This document shows positions 23,638 through 35,768 of a DNA stretch of 64,000 bases, piece by piece. A model generated the notes under the pieces. The model was not told the DNA's origin. It did not search any database and was given only the letters and a program-made list of their open reading frames with translations. A program made the position numbers and the translations under genes. Source of the stretch: Macrolepiota albuminosa (taxonomy: Eukaryota; Basidiomycota; Agaricomycetes; Agaricales; Agaricaceae); contig JAMWFC010000116.1 in assembly GCA_027475525.1 (NCBI GenBank), positions 1,921,826 through 1,985,825 of the forward strand, in the 5' to 3' direction. Numbering within the stretch: position 1 is the stretch's first letter; each line of letters starts with the position of its first letter.

Positions 23638-25565
23638 ATGTTCGAACATCAGGCTGAGGTATCCTCGACGCGTCTTACCATCACATCTCTTTGTTCATCT
23701 ACTAACCCACACAAACGGTGAGTCTTTGTTCGTTCATCCCCCGTCGAAAGCTTCTTGCATGGTGTGTTGAGCCACATAGCAAGAGAGATTCTTTCTATGA
23801 TCCTTTATCAGTTTTCAATACTTATGTTACCTTCGCCGCTCGGTGACGTTTGAGAGCTGACGCCACATAATTTCTTTGGTTCCATCCCACTCAGGTCCTT
23901 TGATTCAGTACACCAAGACTGTAGACTTGAAGCCATTCACGACACGAAGTCAGCTGAGCGAACGAGCAAACGTCAATCAACGCTCCAACAGAGCCCCAAA
24001 TCCCGTGGCAATGTGGCGACGCAACACAAGAACAGCTCGAACACTTCTGCCGAACTAACGGAGTGAGCATTGTGTCTGAGCTGCATTTCAAGATTAGATT
24101 TTTATTTCATGTTCAGATCACTCCCAAACTCTGCAAACAAGATTTCTCTTCCCTCGTTTCGAGAATCATTCCCGTTCGCTGTGAAGTATAAAGCCTACGT
24201 TCTTTATTAAATTGAGTGATAACATGACCTGTTATTTCTAGCGAGACGACAAATGATTACGATCAACTGCATTATCTCCCGATACCTCCTCCACCACTGA
24301 GACTCCAACCTTCACCGGAATCTTTGATCCGGCCCGTCTTTCACTTCAAGGCTCACCACCCGGAAATCTCATCAAGCGTCAATTACCCACTCTTATCAAA
24401 TGAACTACCCTTCTTGAGAAATCAGCTTGGCTATGGAGGGACGAGCAGCGGTGCCTCATCTGCAGCATCATCTAACGGCGATTGGGCAGACAGTACGTGC
24501 TCGATAGCCTACATGTCTGGCTTCTGGTTAGTTCTCTGCTTCATATGTTCTATTAACGTCTTAACACTTGTATTAAGCTCAAACAGGGAAACATCACCTT
24601 CTGACATCAAGTCAGTGTTTCTGTACTTTCGTAGCGTTCGGTGGTTGACAAATTATTCAGAGTCGCTTTCTCCTCTTCTGGCGCTTACAATTTCCTTTCA
24701 AAGCCAAGCAACCCTCCCTCGGAAGTACCCTCCGTAGTACAATCATTCAACATGAGGACAACTGTTACCCAAGAGAATTTTCTTCCTGCTGTTAAGAGGG
24801 CACGCACAGCTTCGTGTCATTCCGACGAATCCGCCTCCTGCGATGACCAGCATCTTTCGTCTCCGGCTCTTTCTCCTGCTGCATGGTCTTGTGCTTCACC
24901 TACATTAACGTCAACAACCCGGAGGCGCTCGCGCACATACGCTCGACAAGACTGGCAAACTTATGCGATACGTGGAGTCGACGGCTCATGGCGTTGCGTT
25001 TGGGCAGAAGATGACTATATTTGTACCTACAAATCAAAAAAACAGGCAACGAAGAGGCATATCGAACTCAAACACATGAAGATGAAGTAATTCTTTTTGA
25101 CGTAGCCGCGATTATTGACTAACTAATAATTTCATAAGGCCTCATCCGTGTTGTTATTGCGGGAGAACCTTTGGACAGGTGTGCAACCTTTAATAATGTG
25201 AACAGACACAACGATTAATTGAATTCATCATTACAGCGGACTACTCTCGACGTTCACATGGCTACGCAGTAAGCGTCCTTCAATTGGGGCGGACCTTGAG
25301 AAAACATTGACCTCCGACTTTAGTACTGGTCGAAAAGATCATGTATGTCAACACTATGGGTGCACAGAGAGATACAGTGACGCTTCGAGATTACTGCGTC
25401 ATCGCGTTGCTGTACACGGGTATCTAGTTAGGAAGACAGCTCCAAAGGTATGTGACTAACTAAGATATAATGTACTGTGGACTTACCTCCGATTAGCAAC
25501 TCAACTGTCTGGGCCACAAGCCGACCACACGAAAGAAAACAAGGTCACGAGTGAAGAAGCTATAG
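23638..25565 (+). CDS. C2H2 zinc-finger protein, probable transcription factor
   Basis: A multi-exon gene from ATG 23638 (MFEHQAEVSSTRLTITSLC) to TAG 25563. Splicing is in phase across GT-AG introns at 23718-23894, 24063-24116 and 24187-24241. The middle is Ser/Pro-rich and of low complexity. The C-terminus holds a degenerate finger (WRCVWAEDDYICTYKSKK...HIELKH) and two better C2H2 fingers (CCYCGRTFGQ...HMATH and CQHYGCTERYSDASRLLRH). The fingers are joined by HTGRKDH, close to the classic HTGEKP linker, and a basic tail (TRKKTRSRVKKL) could be a nuclear signal. Presumably binds DNA; target genes are unknown. One junction near 24492-24660 is ambiguous. Confidence 0.78.
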
Positions 25566-25971
25566 CACTGTTCGTCGAACTGTGTCATATATAATACCAT
25601 TCATCCCGATCCTTTCTTGTCATGGATTGTCTACTACATGTATATTATTTTGTCATTTGACTTTGCCTTGCGAATGTCGTCAGCCTCCACGTCTCGTGCA
25701 TTTGAACATGCGTATTAGTGAAGTATTTGAGGAAACTTCTAGGAAACGATGAAAAATATGAAATCACAACGACAAAGATATCTTGAGCGACAAAAAGAAG
25801 ATAGGACAATATATTTATCCTGGGGTATACATGCGAGCTATGTACTAAGTACTCACAATGAATTGCCATTGGGGAACGTGGAAAGGTTCGGATGTCGGAT
25901 CCAGTACAAGTCGTTGACATCATCAAATCCGATATACGATCGCCCTTGCTCGAGTACCACAGACACCATCG

Positions 25972-28058
25972 ATGGCTTTTGAAGTCAAAGAAATTGCCAC
26001 TAAACCATTTGATGGCCAAAAGCCAGGTACTTCTGGCCTGAGAAAGAGGTGCGCCTCTCTGATTCTGTATCCATCATCATCTGACCATCGTCCAGAGTCA
26101 AGGTTTTCCAGCAAGAGGTTGGGACAATCCGATCTCCAAATCAAGCTGCATAACTGACTGGTTAATACCTAGCATTACACTGAGAACTTTGTGCAAGCCA
26201 TATTTGATTCCATCAATGCTGAAGGTGTAACCCTCGTCATCGGTGGCGATGGACGCTACTTCTCTCCGGAGACTGTGCAAACCATCCTCCGAATTGGATC
26301 CGCCAATGGCGTGGGGAAGTTCATTATAGGACAAAACGCCATTCTATCGACTCCTGCCGCATCGAACATCATTCGAAAGTATAAAGCAGACGGCGGCATC
26401 CTCCTGACTGCGAGTCATAACCCAGGAGGACCTGACAACGATTTCGGGATCAAGTACAACGTCTCCAACGGTGGACCTGCTCCCGAGAATGTCACCAATA
26501 AGATTTACGAAAAGACACTGGCTATCCAGAGATACAAGGTTATCGATTTACCACCCGTAAGCTTTGATCGTCTTTATTAGATACCTTACTAATGTCTGCT
26601 AGGTTGATCTATCCACAATTGGAGACGCTACATACGGCCCCACGAAGATCTCAATTATTGATTCAGTTGCAGACTATCTTGTGCTATTGAAAGATATCTT
26701 TGATTTCCCCTTGATCAAGTCATTCCTGCAAGCTCATCAAACCGATTATCGTGTATTGTTCGATGGTCTCCATGGCGTAACTGGGCCATATGCCAAAGAG
26801 ATTTTAATAGGTGCACTCGGGCTCCCGGAAACTTCTGTACAGAATTGTGTGCCCCTTCCTGACTTCGGCGGAGGGCACCCAGATCCTAACCTGACATATG
26901 CCCATACGCTTGTTGAGGCCGTGGAGGAAAACGGAATCGAGTTTGGCGCTGCTAGCGATGGTGATGGCGACCGAAACATGATCTACGGAAAGGGTGCCTT
27001 TGTGACACCGTCTGACTCTGTAGCTATAATCGCAAACTGGGCCCATGTCATACCCTACTTCCAGAAAAACGGTGGCATCAAGGGCTTAGCGAGGAGTATG
27101 CCATAATCGCAAACTGGGCCCATGTCATACCCTACTTCCAGAAAAACGGTGGCATCAAGGGCTTAGCGAGGAGTATGCCACAAGCAAAGCCATTGATCTC
27201 GTTGCGAAGAAGAAAGGTTTGGAATATTTCGAAGTCCCGACCGGTAAAGCTTTCCTATCGTTTTCCTTTGAGCAGAGACCTCACTTGCCGGGTTAACACA
27301 GGTTGGAAGTTCTTCGGGAACCTTATGGACGCTGGCAGGCTGTCTATCTGCGGCGAAGAATCTTTTGGTACTGGCTCTGATCATATCCGGGAAAAGGACG
27401 GTCTGTGGGCCGTTGTTGGTAGGTTATTTTATTGGAGAACGTTGAAAGATTATCTGAACAATTACCACAGCTTGGTTAAACATCATTGCAGCAGCAAATC
27501 GCAACTCCCCCAACAAGCTCCTTGGCATAAACGATCTACTTCAGGCTCATTACAGGGAATACGGCCGATCCTTCTTCAGCCGTTACGACTATGAAGAGGT
27601 ATCGTCAGAGGGAGCTCACGCGCTAGTGGCGCATATCAACGACGCGCTGAAATCCGAGTCGCTCGTTAATACCACCTTCAAATCTACGTCTTCGACCGAG
27701 TTCACCGTCTCTGGCCTCTATAACTTTGAGTACACTGACCCCATTGATAAATCTGTGTCCTCCAACCAAGGTCAAGTGATTACATTCTCTGACGGATCGC
27801 GCGTTGTCTTCAGGCTGAGTGGGACGGGTAGCCATGGAGCAACGGTACGGATGTATGTCGAGAGATACTTGCCACCCGACGCTGGTGCTGCTGAGCTTGG
27901 ACGGGAAGCTGCAGATGGACTGAAGGATTTGATCGAGGTTGCTCTGGAAATCAGTAAGCTGAAGGAGTTCCTGGGCAGGGACAAGCCAACCGTTATTACA
28001 GTAAGTTTAATCACAATTCATATTTTACATCGACTGATGCCCTTCCTTAAATTAGTGA
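25972..28058 (+). CDS. PGM2: Phosphoglucomutase (interrupted by a 77-bp duplication)
   Basis: Interconverts glucose-1-phosphate and glucose-6-phosphate in the cytosol, feeding glycolysis, glycogen and cell-wall sugar nucleotides. Begins [20 protein letters not shown]. The phosphoserine loop [10 protein letters not shown] is near 26405, the metal loop DGDGDRN near 26958, and the sugar-binding loop [18 protein letters not shown] near 27353. It ends RDKPTVIT. The final intron stops right before the TGA at 28056, so the last exon contains only the stop codon. A tandem copy of about 77 bp at 27026-27180 breaks the frame, and one base also seems missing directly after it (expected P-T-S-K-A-I-D). 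Both look like assembly errors in an otherwise intact gene. Confidence 0.92.
27026..27180. repeat. 77-bp-offset tandem duplication in phosphoglucomutase
   Basis: 27026-27103 equals 27103-27180. Falls within a conserved coding exon, where a real duplication would destroy the enzyme. Confidence 0.95.
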
Positions 28059-30662
28059 CGGCATTAGACGAATTGAATACAATGATTGAACAATCTTTGT
28101 ATTTGGATTTAGAGTACACGGAAATATACAATTGATACAATACAGCTGATACGGCTACCGCTCGGGAGAGGGGGGGATTCGTGACAATTGAATTTAAAAA
28201 CGCTCCAAAGCTATCTTACAGAATAGGTTTATCCAGGGTCCTCGTTAATCAATGTAAGGCTGTGTCAATCATGAGCAGCAGGACCCTCATTCTAATGTGG
28301 GCTCTTTGACCCATGGAATGTGGACTGCTATGTACATACCACCATTGAGGCTACATACAGTGTTCCAAGGGTCCGAAGGCCGCCGACGGGCCACATGATC
28401 AGTTAAGCATCAGATCCCCTTGTAGCCATTTTTCTGACGGGGACTATTACTGTAGAAATGACCCTGGACACATCTTAAACACCGCATGACTGGACTTGAA
28501 GTCCGTACTTCTGACGGGGACTATTACTGTAGAAATGACCCTGGACACATCTTAAACACCGCATGACTGGACTTGAAGTCCGTACCATTCGTACTAACGG
28601 AGAATGAGGTTATCACGATAAGGGTCTCTCTAACTGGCGGAGTTTCGAGTGATATGCAAAAACGTTCACAGGACGAAGAAATAGGAATTCAGAATGTAAA
28701 AGCAATGATTGAGAACTTGGTACTAGTAGGACAGAGTTCGAAACGGACTTGTGTTCCAGAAAAATGCACAGATTTGCAAAAGCCTTTGTCTCTTTCAAGC
28801 AGGTGATTCTACATCCACAGATAACTAAGGACGCGGAGAAATTGATCGCCAAGAATATCCAACCAGGCCGATCCAGATAAAAGGGCCCTGCAGCAGAATT
28901 AGGAGAGGTTGAGTTGTGGGTCTGTGATGAGCGATGTGATACACTAGATTGCAGCAATAGAGGGCCGATGGGCGCGGACATAGTTGAACTTTAGGGCCTC
29001 AACGGTAATGGCAGACCCGGTGTAGAACAAGTGCGAAGTTGAGGATCAGTGAACATGCTTTCTCGGTTATGAGTCCTCCAGATGCGGTAATGGTGGCCAT
29101 GGCAAACCTAACCCCTGAAACAAGGGTTACTAGAGGTACAGAAGAAACATGAGGTTACAGAGGACAATACTTGTATGCACCTGTTTTGCCGTTTTTGATC
29201 GTTCAAGGACCAAGTCGTGCGACTTCCATTTACTCCTGCAATGCTCCTGAACACGTTTAGCCACCAATGCCAGGGACGTAAAGACGCCCAGTACTGTGGA
29301 ATTATCTGATGCGCAAAAACACTTATTGACTCCTAGAATACTTTCCCTTTGCTATCTATCTCTTTCCCAGACTTGACCAGCATGTGGATATAGTTTACAA
29401 ATGTTTTTTAAAATCGCAGGAAGGATCGCTTACTTGTGGAAGCTGACGGACAATGACCGAGGCGAAATCGCGATGGCTTCGTAACGAAAATATCATAAGA
29501 AATTTTTTCACTCCGCTTGAAATTGGCATTCTGGAGTCGTTCCTCTGTACAATAGCACTGGCAATCATTTTGGTGCCCTTTCCTGAATTGTTGATTTCCG
29601 TCTATGGGCACGCCATTCTGTTGACAGAAGTCTTGTGCGAGAACGTGGTGCCGGTTCTGCCGTAGGTGGGATCCCATTTGGTTACGATCTCGTCCTTTAG
29701 ATGAGAATCCTTATCTCAAATCAATCCATCCACCCAGACCTTTCGGAAAATTAGGTGAAGAGAGCCAGATGTATATACACTTTTGTAAGAGTACCCAATG
29801 ATTGATTAACAAGGAGGAAAATTCATCCGAGACCAATACGTACCTGACCATGAATGGGTCTGATTTTGCACCTTTTAATTTATCCACAAGGATTTTACTC
29901 TTTCTGGCATTATCATCATCTCCTCTAATATACCCTATAATTTTTGGCAACATGGTCAATTTAATATTTCTGGAGTTATTCATGATTTGCACATAGTAAA
30001 CCCTTTGCACATCAGATATACCCCACAGAACTCTGAATGATAGTAGCTGCCAAGAACCCGAGCTTTGTAGAGATAAAACTGAGGGAAAGTCACGAACTTG
30101 GCTCGGAAAATAGCGAACACAATCAAAGAAAAGTAATGCAGAGTTGAAAAAGGGAAAAGTCACACTCGCTGTGGTGGAGACAAGCGTTGAGGAAAGTAAA
30201 AGGAAGCCCAATACGTCCGAATACTTACGCAGCAGAATCAACTCCTCAGCACGATGGCATGAAAAACTGGGGCATAGTCAGGATGTTAGATGCGCCGTCG
30301 TAAGAGCTTCAAATGGTCGAATGTATATGATATGATATCAGTGAACCCGTCTTCAACGCCCCATGGTTTCGCCTGCTTCCTTAGACCCCCACTCGTTATG
30401 GAACAAGAATTGATTTCTACAACCTCCCTCTATCCTGACCTTGTGCGGCGTCTCCAAATACCTCCGCAAATGCTGTCCCTATCTGTGGAATCATATCTTG
30501 TGTGACAACTCCTCGACCTTCCTTTAGGAACGCGCGTCGACTCGCAGTCCGAGTCACCAAACTACCTCCTACTGCTGCCAAAAACGGCATTCTTGAAGGA
30601 GCTATCTCGCCCGACCTGACATCGCCACGTTTAGTTGCACGTTACAAGAGGGGAAAGCGTCA
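28059..30662. other. 2.6-kb region without an identifiable gene
   Basis: No recognisable protein family. The minus strand has exon-like stretches: an ATG at about 30503 (MIPQIGTAFAEVFGDAAQ before a GT), an open frame through 29711-30241 containing GTAAGT and GTACGT donors, and DEIVTKWDPTYGRTGTTF near 29690. They may form one spliced minus-strand gene, but a stop after NRMACP near 29610 and the uncertain joins prevent a model. The 77-bp duplication at 28432 lies in the left part. A small plus-strand frame at 30502-30687 is unsupported. Confidence 0.4.
28432..28585. repeat. Exact 77-bp tandem duplication, intergenic
   Basis: 28432-28508 repeated at 28509-28585. Confidence 0.95.
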
Positions 30663-31687
30663 TCACCCGAAAACTCCATCCTCGTAGCATTTGCCCCATG
30701 CAAGGAATGTCCCGACACAGCCACTAAGGACGTCACCTTGTCCTCCGCACCGTTTCAGTCCTCCCTCGACATCAACCTCGATAGTTTCCTCCGCCTTCTC
30801 TTTCTTCTCGTCTGCTCCCTCTAACTTGCTTTCCTTTAAATTTGCTGCTTCACCCGTAGTATCAATGGCAATCAAGTCTTTGGCTCCTTTTTGGAGTACA
30901 GCGACACCGCCTAGAGCGCGAGAGACTAGGCCTGCTTTCTTCGTTGCGGGAGTTGAAGGGTCAATACCAACTTGTTCAATGAGCCGCTTGAATTCCACAA
31001 CGTTAGGAGTAACAACAGCGCGTCGATACCCTCGAATAAGAGAAAGATCTTTGCCAATCATCCAGAGGGCATCGGCATCCAAGACAAGAAACATTCCTTG
31101 CTTCCGCGCAAGAGAGAGTGCTAGTTTCGCAAAAGATTCCATATAAGGTTCACGCCCCAGTCCTGGTCCAATGATTAGAACATGTAAACGTGTCAACAAA
31201 GACTCCAGCGAGGGCTTGACATCTTTTGGTGTCCTTAAAAATAATCAACATCGAGACATGTCAAAAAGATCACTCATACAAGTCTTCCCGGAGGATTGGG
31301 TGGACAATTAAATCAGGCGAATATGATTTAATGGCCCCTGCGGCAGTCGGGGAGCAGATGACGTGAGACAAGTCTGCGCCCTATGCATGGCTCTTCATTG
31401 AGTACGATGAAGTATAGAAATACATACGAATCTCAAGGCAGATATTGCAGCAAAGAAAGGCGCTCCAGTGTAGCTGACGTCGTGGATCAACGATGAACAT
31501 TGAGTGTTTCGTGCCTCGGCTTACTCAAGCGCACCCCCGAGCACACCAACGCGACCTATGCAGGAATTACTGGGTCGGAGATGACTAGGCAACACCAACA
31601 CCTACCAGACTGGCCCTTGTGCAGAGATCCATCAAGGGGAGGTATGAGAAGCTTTAGATGCTCGAAAATTAGGCGTGGAATGGGCAT
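30663..31687 (-). CDS. NAXD: ATP-dependent NAD(P)H-hydrate dehydratase
   Basis: Repairs damaged (hydrated) NADH and NADPH using ATP. Start at 31687 ([20 protein letters not shown]). Exons join in phase: [28 protein letters not shown], then [18 protein letters not shown], then the long last exon with [32 protein letters not shown] and the nucleotide/catalytic motif [10 protein letters not shown] near 30740. An extra Glu/Lys-rich loop (about 30 residues) sits just before that motif. The divergent BCS1-like gene starts 298 bp away, so a shared promoter is likely. Family assignment is firm (YjeF C-terminal/carbohydrate-kinase-like fold). Confidence 0.92.
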
Positions 31688-31985
31688 TGACGTCGACTCG
31701 GTAGTCGGAGTCAACCTCGGTCAAGTGAACCGTCATTGATCGTCGTTTGATAAGATCACCTTTAGGCCTCATTGCGACACTGCCTTCAAACCACAAGGCG
31801 CTTTAAATTCGTGCCTTCCGGAAACTCTCGCCGACAACGTGTACTGGCAAATGAATCAAGACGACTCACAAAAGTGGCCGAGCATTCGTCTACTTCGGCC
31901 CCGTGACAACTTATAACCGAAGGGAGCCTACAAAATTGTGCCGTCGAGCGAACTAGATATCCTATCCCCTCTTTGCATCCGCAGG

Positions 31986-34066
31986 ATGGCGTCCATAGTC
32001 TTTCCCACTCTTCAAAAAGCCTTTTGTGGCTTGATCAACACAGAACGGCAGGATCTACTCCCTGGGGTTGATGTAGCTAATGGAACAATTCCTACACCGG
32101 CTCCTGCACCTTTGCCTACCGACTTCTCCTCATTATTGACGTTTCTGTTTTCTCTCTCCGCACTTGGGGAGTGGCTGAAACTGTTCTTAATTGGAGGTTT
32201 GATTGAAAGCGCTCGCCGCTTCTTTTTTATGGGTTACGATAAAGCCTGTAATTCATTTTTTATCACCGCCACGTTTGAAAATGGGGATGATAGCTATGGT
32301 TAGTTGACGATTCTGCATGTACAATGATTCGTCTGACGGAATGAATAGATTGGATGATGGTGTGGCTCTCAAAGCAATCTTCATGGTGTATGTTCTTATC
32401 CCTGAATAGCTAATTATTGAATCACATTATGTCTCGCAGCTGAAGCTCGTGAACTTCAAATTAGCACAAGAACATTTGGATTGAACAGCTCTGCGATTCT
32501 CGTTCCTGGTGAGGAGGAAGATACAGGCACATTTGTCAAAGGCAATCGCCAACTCTCCTATCTTCCCACTATCTCGACGTCGCATTCATTCTTCTACAAA
32601 AAGCGCTGGGTGACGGTTACCAGAAGCCTGGAAAATACCGGGTATTATAGTCGGCCCGAGGAACGTTTGACGATCAGGTGTGTTTTCTTGTATAAGGTTC
32701 ATAATGAATCTTAGTTTTCTGCCAGGATCATGACGAGACATCATGTTTTCTTGAACATGCTTCTACTTGAAGCAAAAAAAGAGTATTTGGCTGCACAGGA
32801 AAATTCCATATCAATATATGTTTCTGACTCGTAAGTTTTCAGTAATCTTTGTCGATTTCCTTTTAATCAGTAATTAGTTCCAGGTCTGGTGATTGGAGAC
32901 ATATTGCTACGCGCCCAAAACGCCCGCTTCATTCGATTGTTCTTGATCCAGGCATCAAAAATCTGTTGATTGACGATGCTCGCGATTTCCTTGGGAGTAA
33001 ATCATGGTATTCAGCCCGAGGGATCCCGTTCCGTCGAGGATATTTGCTTGTAAGTAGGCTTGGTTTTTTTGTGATTGGCTCCCTTTGATTGCTCTCAAGT
33101 ATGGTGCCCCTGGATCAGGGAAGACGAGTATCATCCACAGCCTTGCCGGTGAACTTGGCTTGGATGTTTACATCGTCTCCTTGTCACGGGCGGGAATGGA
33201 TGATTCGGTGCTGAGCGAGCTGATATCCGAATTACCAGGTAAGGCCTTGAATGCGTTATAACTAGGAATGAGTTCTTATTCTCCTGACAGATAAGTGCAT
33301 TGCGTTGATGGAAGACATAGATGCCGCATTTTCACAAACTGTGAACCGAGATGAAGCCGAGGATGAAAAGGTACCACACGGCCCATCGGCGTATGGAAAA
33401 CCAAAGCAGAGTACGAGCAGGTTTGTTTGAGCAATACATCTGTATCTCCATCCCCTCTCTGATCGTACGAACAACAGAGTCAGCCTAAGTGGTCTGCTCA
33501 ATGCTCTTGACGGTGTCGCGGCACAGGAAGGGCGTATCCTCTTTGCCACGACGAACAAATATGACTCTTTGGATCCTGCGCTTTGCCGTCCAGGACGAAT
33601 GGACATTCATATTGAGTTCAAGCTCGCCAGTAAATATCAAGCTCATGAATTGTATCAACGCTTCTATCTGCCCGACCATGAGGCCGAGAAGGATGCCGAC
33701 GTTTCGGAGAAAGAGAGTGACTCTAAGTCGGCAGAGTCCACTCCCCTTGTTGACTTGGACAAAATTCTCGACGCATCGATCGTTCCCTCGTGCGCCAGCA
33801 CACCGCCCACAGTAACTATGGAGAAGGCTGCTATACGAGGTTTCTCTCATCAGGAGCGCGCTCCAAAGCTATCCCGTGCCCAAGTCATGCAGCTCGCTAG
33901 ACACTTTTCTGAGGCTATTCCCGAGCGCAAGTTGTCCATGGCGAGTCTCCAGGGCTATCTCATGGCTTACAAGATCCGACCATTCGATGCTGTCCAGGAT
34001 ATATCGGTCTGGGTGGAAACGGAACTTTCCAAGGTGCCTACTGAAGTAAAAACCGACAACTCCTGA
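31986..34066 (+). CDS. BCS1: BCS1-like mitochondrial AAA ATPase
   Basis: Start ATG 31986 (MASIVFPTLQKAF). The first part contains a transmembrane stretch (LKLFLIGGLIESARRFFF) and a BCS1 N-terminal domain (RTFGLNSSAILVP, VTVTRSLENTG, YVSDSSGDWRH across introns). The AAA module follows: Walker A YGAPGSGKTS near 33103, Walker B IALMEDIDAAF near 33300, sensor FATTNKYDSLDPAL and arginine finger CRPGRMD near 33590. BCS1 inserts the Rieske protein into respiratory complex III. Agaricomycetes often have several BCS1-like paralogues, so this may not be the core complex III chaperone. An acidic/Ser-rich insertion (about residues 420-470) lies in the C-terminal part. At least six introns. Confidence 0.88.
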
Positions 34067-35768
34067 CCTGTTTGCCGCATTCTTGGCATCGGATATCAAG
34101 TGGAGCAAAGATTACTCTCTATAATACTGACTCTGCAGACTTACAACCAAGAGTCGAGCTAATTCTTTGAAACAACGACTCTACACCATCGATTCGTTAC
34201 GTCCTGGAGGAATTGCGATCAAGACTTGGAGAACCTAGCTACAATAGAGTTAATTTACATGCTGCGCCACAAATGTTCATACCCTTATTGGAATGGATTG
34301 TATTTTTACATGCGTCTATCCCAATGAAATTGAATCGTCGGTTCTAACGATTAAATTTCATGAGCTCATTGAGCATCGAGCTGGCACATGAATACAATGG
34401 ACACACTAACCCAAATGGTATTACACTATCAGTTCATGAGGTTCATTTTGCCTTGATAACAAGGAAAGGAGCAAACTCCGCCGAACTTCTCGTTTTCCAT
34501 TTTCTCCCAACACGGTCACCATCGATGGCAATATCTTCAGAGCCACACCACATTATCAATCCCCTTTGTGCAAAAACAATGTCTTGTGATTTCTCTCCTC
34601 AGAAGAGAGAGCGGTGTCAATTGAGATATCGATGTGTGGGTGTTCAAAAATCCGTTTGGATTTGTTCGAACGGGGGGGGAAGAGAGAGCGGTGTCAATTG
34701 AGATATCGATGTGTGGGTGTTCAAAAATCCGTTTGGATTTGTTCGAACGGGGGGGAATACAAAATCCAGGACCTTGATACAAGACCGGCCCAGGGACCCC
34801 AAACAGGTGGGTATTACAGTGTGGGAAAACGCCTGGCCAACGCCTACTTGCCACTATTGGACTCCTAATTTCTGACATACATATTTCCAAGAAAAAAAAG
34901 GTTTGAGACAATGAAAAAATGCTTTTTCTTAAAGCAAAAAGTTGCCAAAGAAATAGCATAACACATTTCTTTGTCACTTTTTCTGGTGGAAACAGGTTCT
35001 GACACCAGCAGTAATGATAAAAATAATCCAAAAAATTTTGAAATTTTATATGAATGTTTTTTCCCTTTCTTTTGGTTGTATTACTGTGGACACCATAGAC
35101 AATTTTCAATGGACAACTTTTATGGGCTGGAATATTGCAGTGTGACCCACTTCCATGAAGGGATCAGACCTCCATGTTACCAAGAGGCAGAAATGCATTT
35201 ATGCATGAATCTCAGATTTTTGTCTGAGAGACAGTGGGACTCATGAATTTTCTATTTATAATACCTACTAAACCTTCTCTTATGCAGCTGAAACCAGGTA
35301 TCCTGTGGTGGTAATTGGCATAGGTACCTGGGTGGGGGACATGATTTGAACCCATTGCTGCAGTTTTTGTCAGCATAAGACCACTCAGGCTTGAGGTTGT
35401 TGCTGTAACACTAAGTGTTCCCCTTATTTTGGAAAAAATATTCTAATCAAACTTAAAATGGTATTTCAGTGGTATTTGTAATAGAATTCAAATAGAAATG
35501 AAGAAAAAAATATAATATTTATCAATTATTTTAAACAATGTCTTGATGATATTTTGGGCCAGGAAGTTGAAGAAATCAGGAAGAATACTTTTGGAGTAGC
35601 GTTTGGTATGGTGGTGTGGCCGGCGCCATAGTCGCCTCCACCCCACCCGCATGGCTAGTATCCTGGGATTAAAACCAGAATTCCGTCGAAAAAAGCCAAC
35701 AAAAATCGATCCGCGAGGAAATGCATTTACGCACTGAGTGTGGGGCTCTAAACCTGGGAGGGATGGGC
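34067..35768. other. AT-rich intergenic region, probably transposon debris
   Basis: No coding region is supported. Frames such as 34537-35109 (minus) consist of low-complexity sequence overlapping the 77-bp duplication. The right part adjoins the 3' side of the LINE fragment and may be its 3' untranslated sequence. Confidence 0.5.
34602..34755. repeat. Exact 77-bp tandem duplication, intergenic
   Basis: 34602-34678 repeated at 34679-34755, ending in a G run. Confidence 0.93.

Noticed and set aside
25972..28058. Calling phosphoglucomutase a pseudogene because its frame is broken
   Set aside because: All active-site loops are intact and the only break coincides with a 77-bp junction.
34537..35109. 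190-codon minus-strand frame
   Set aside because: Made partly of the 77-bp duplicated block and low-complexity AT-rich sequence; it would vanish once the duplication is collapsed.
35320..35370. A GGTTCAAATC sequence on the minus strand resembling a tRNA T-loop
   Set aside because: The flanking bases do not form a T-stem, and no D-arm, anticodon arm or acceptor stem could be placed around it.
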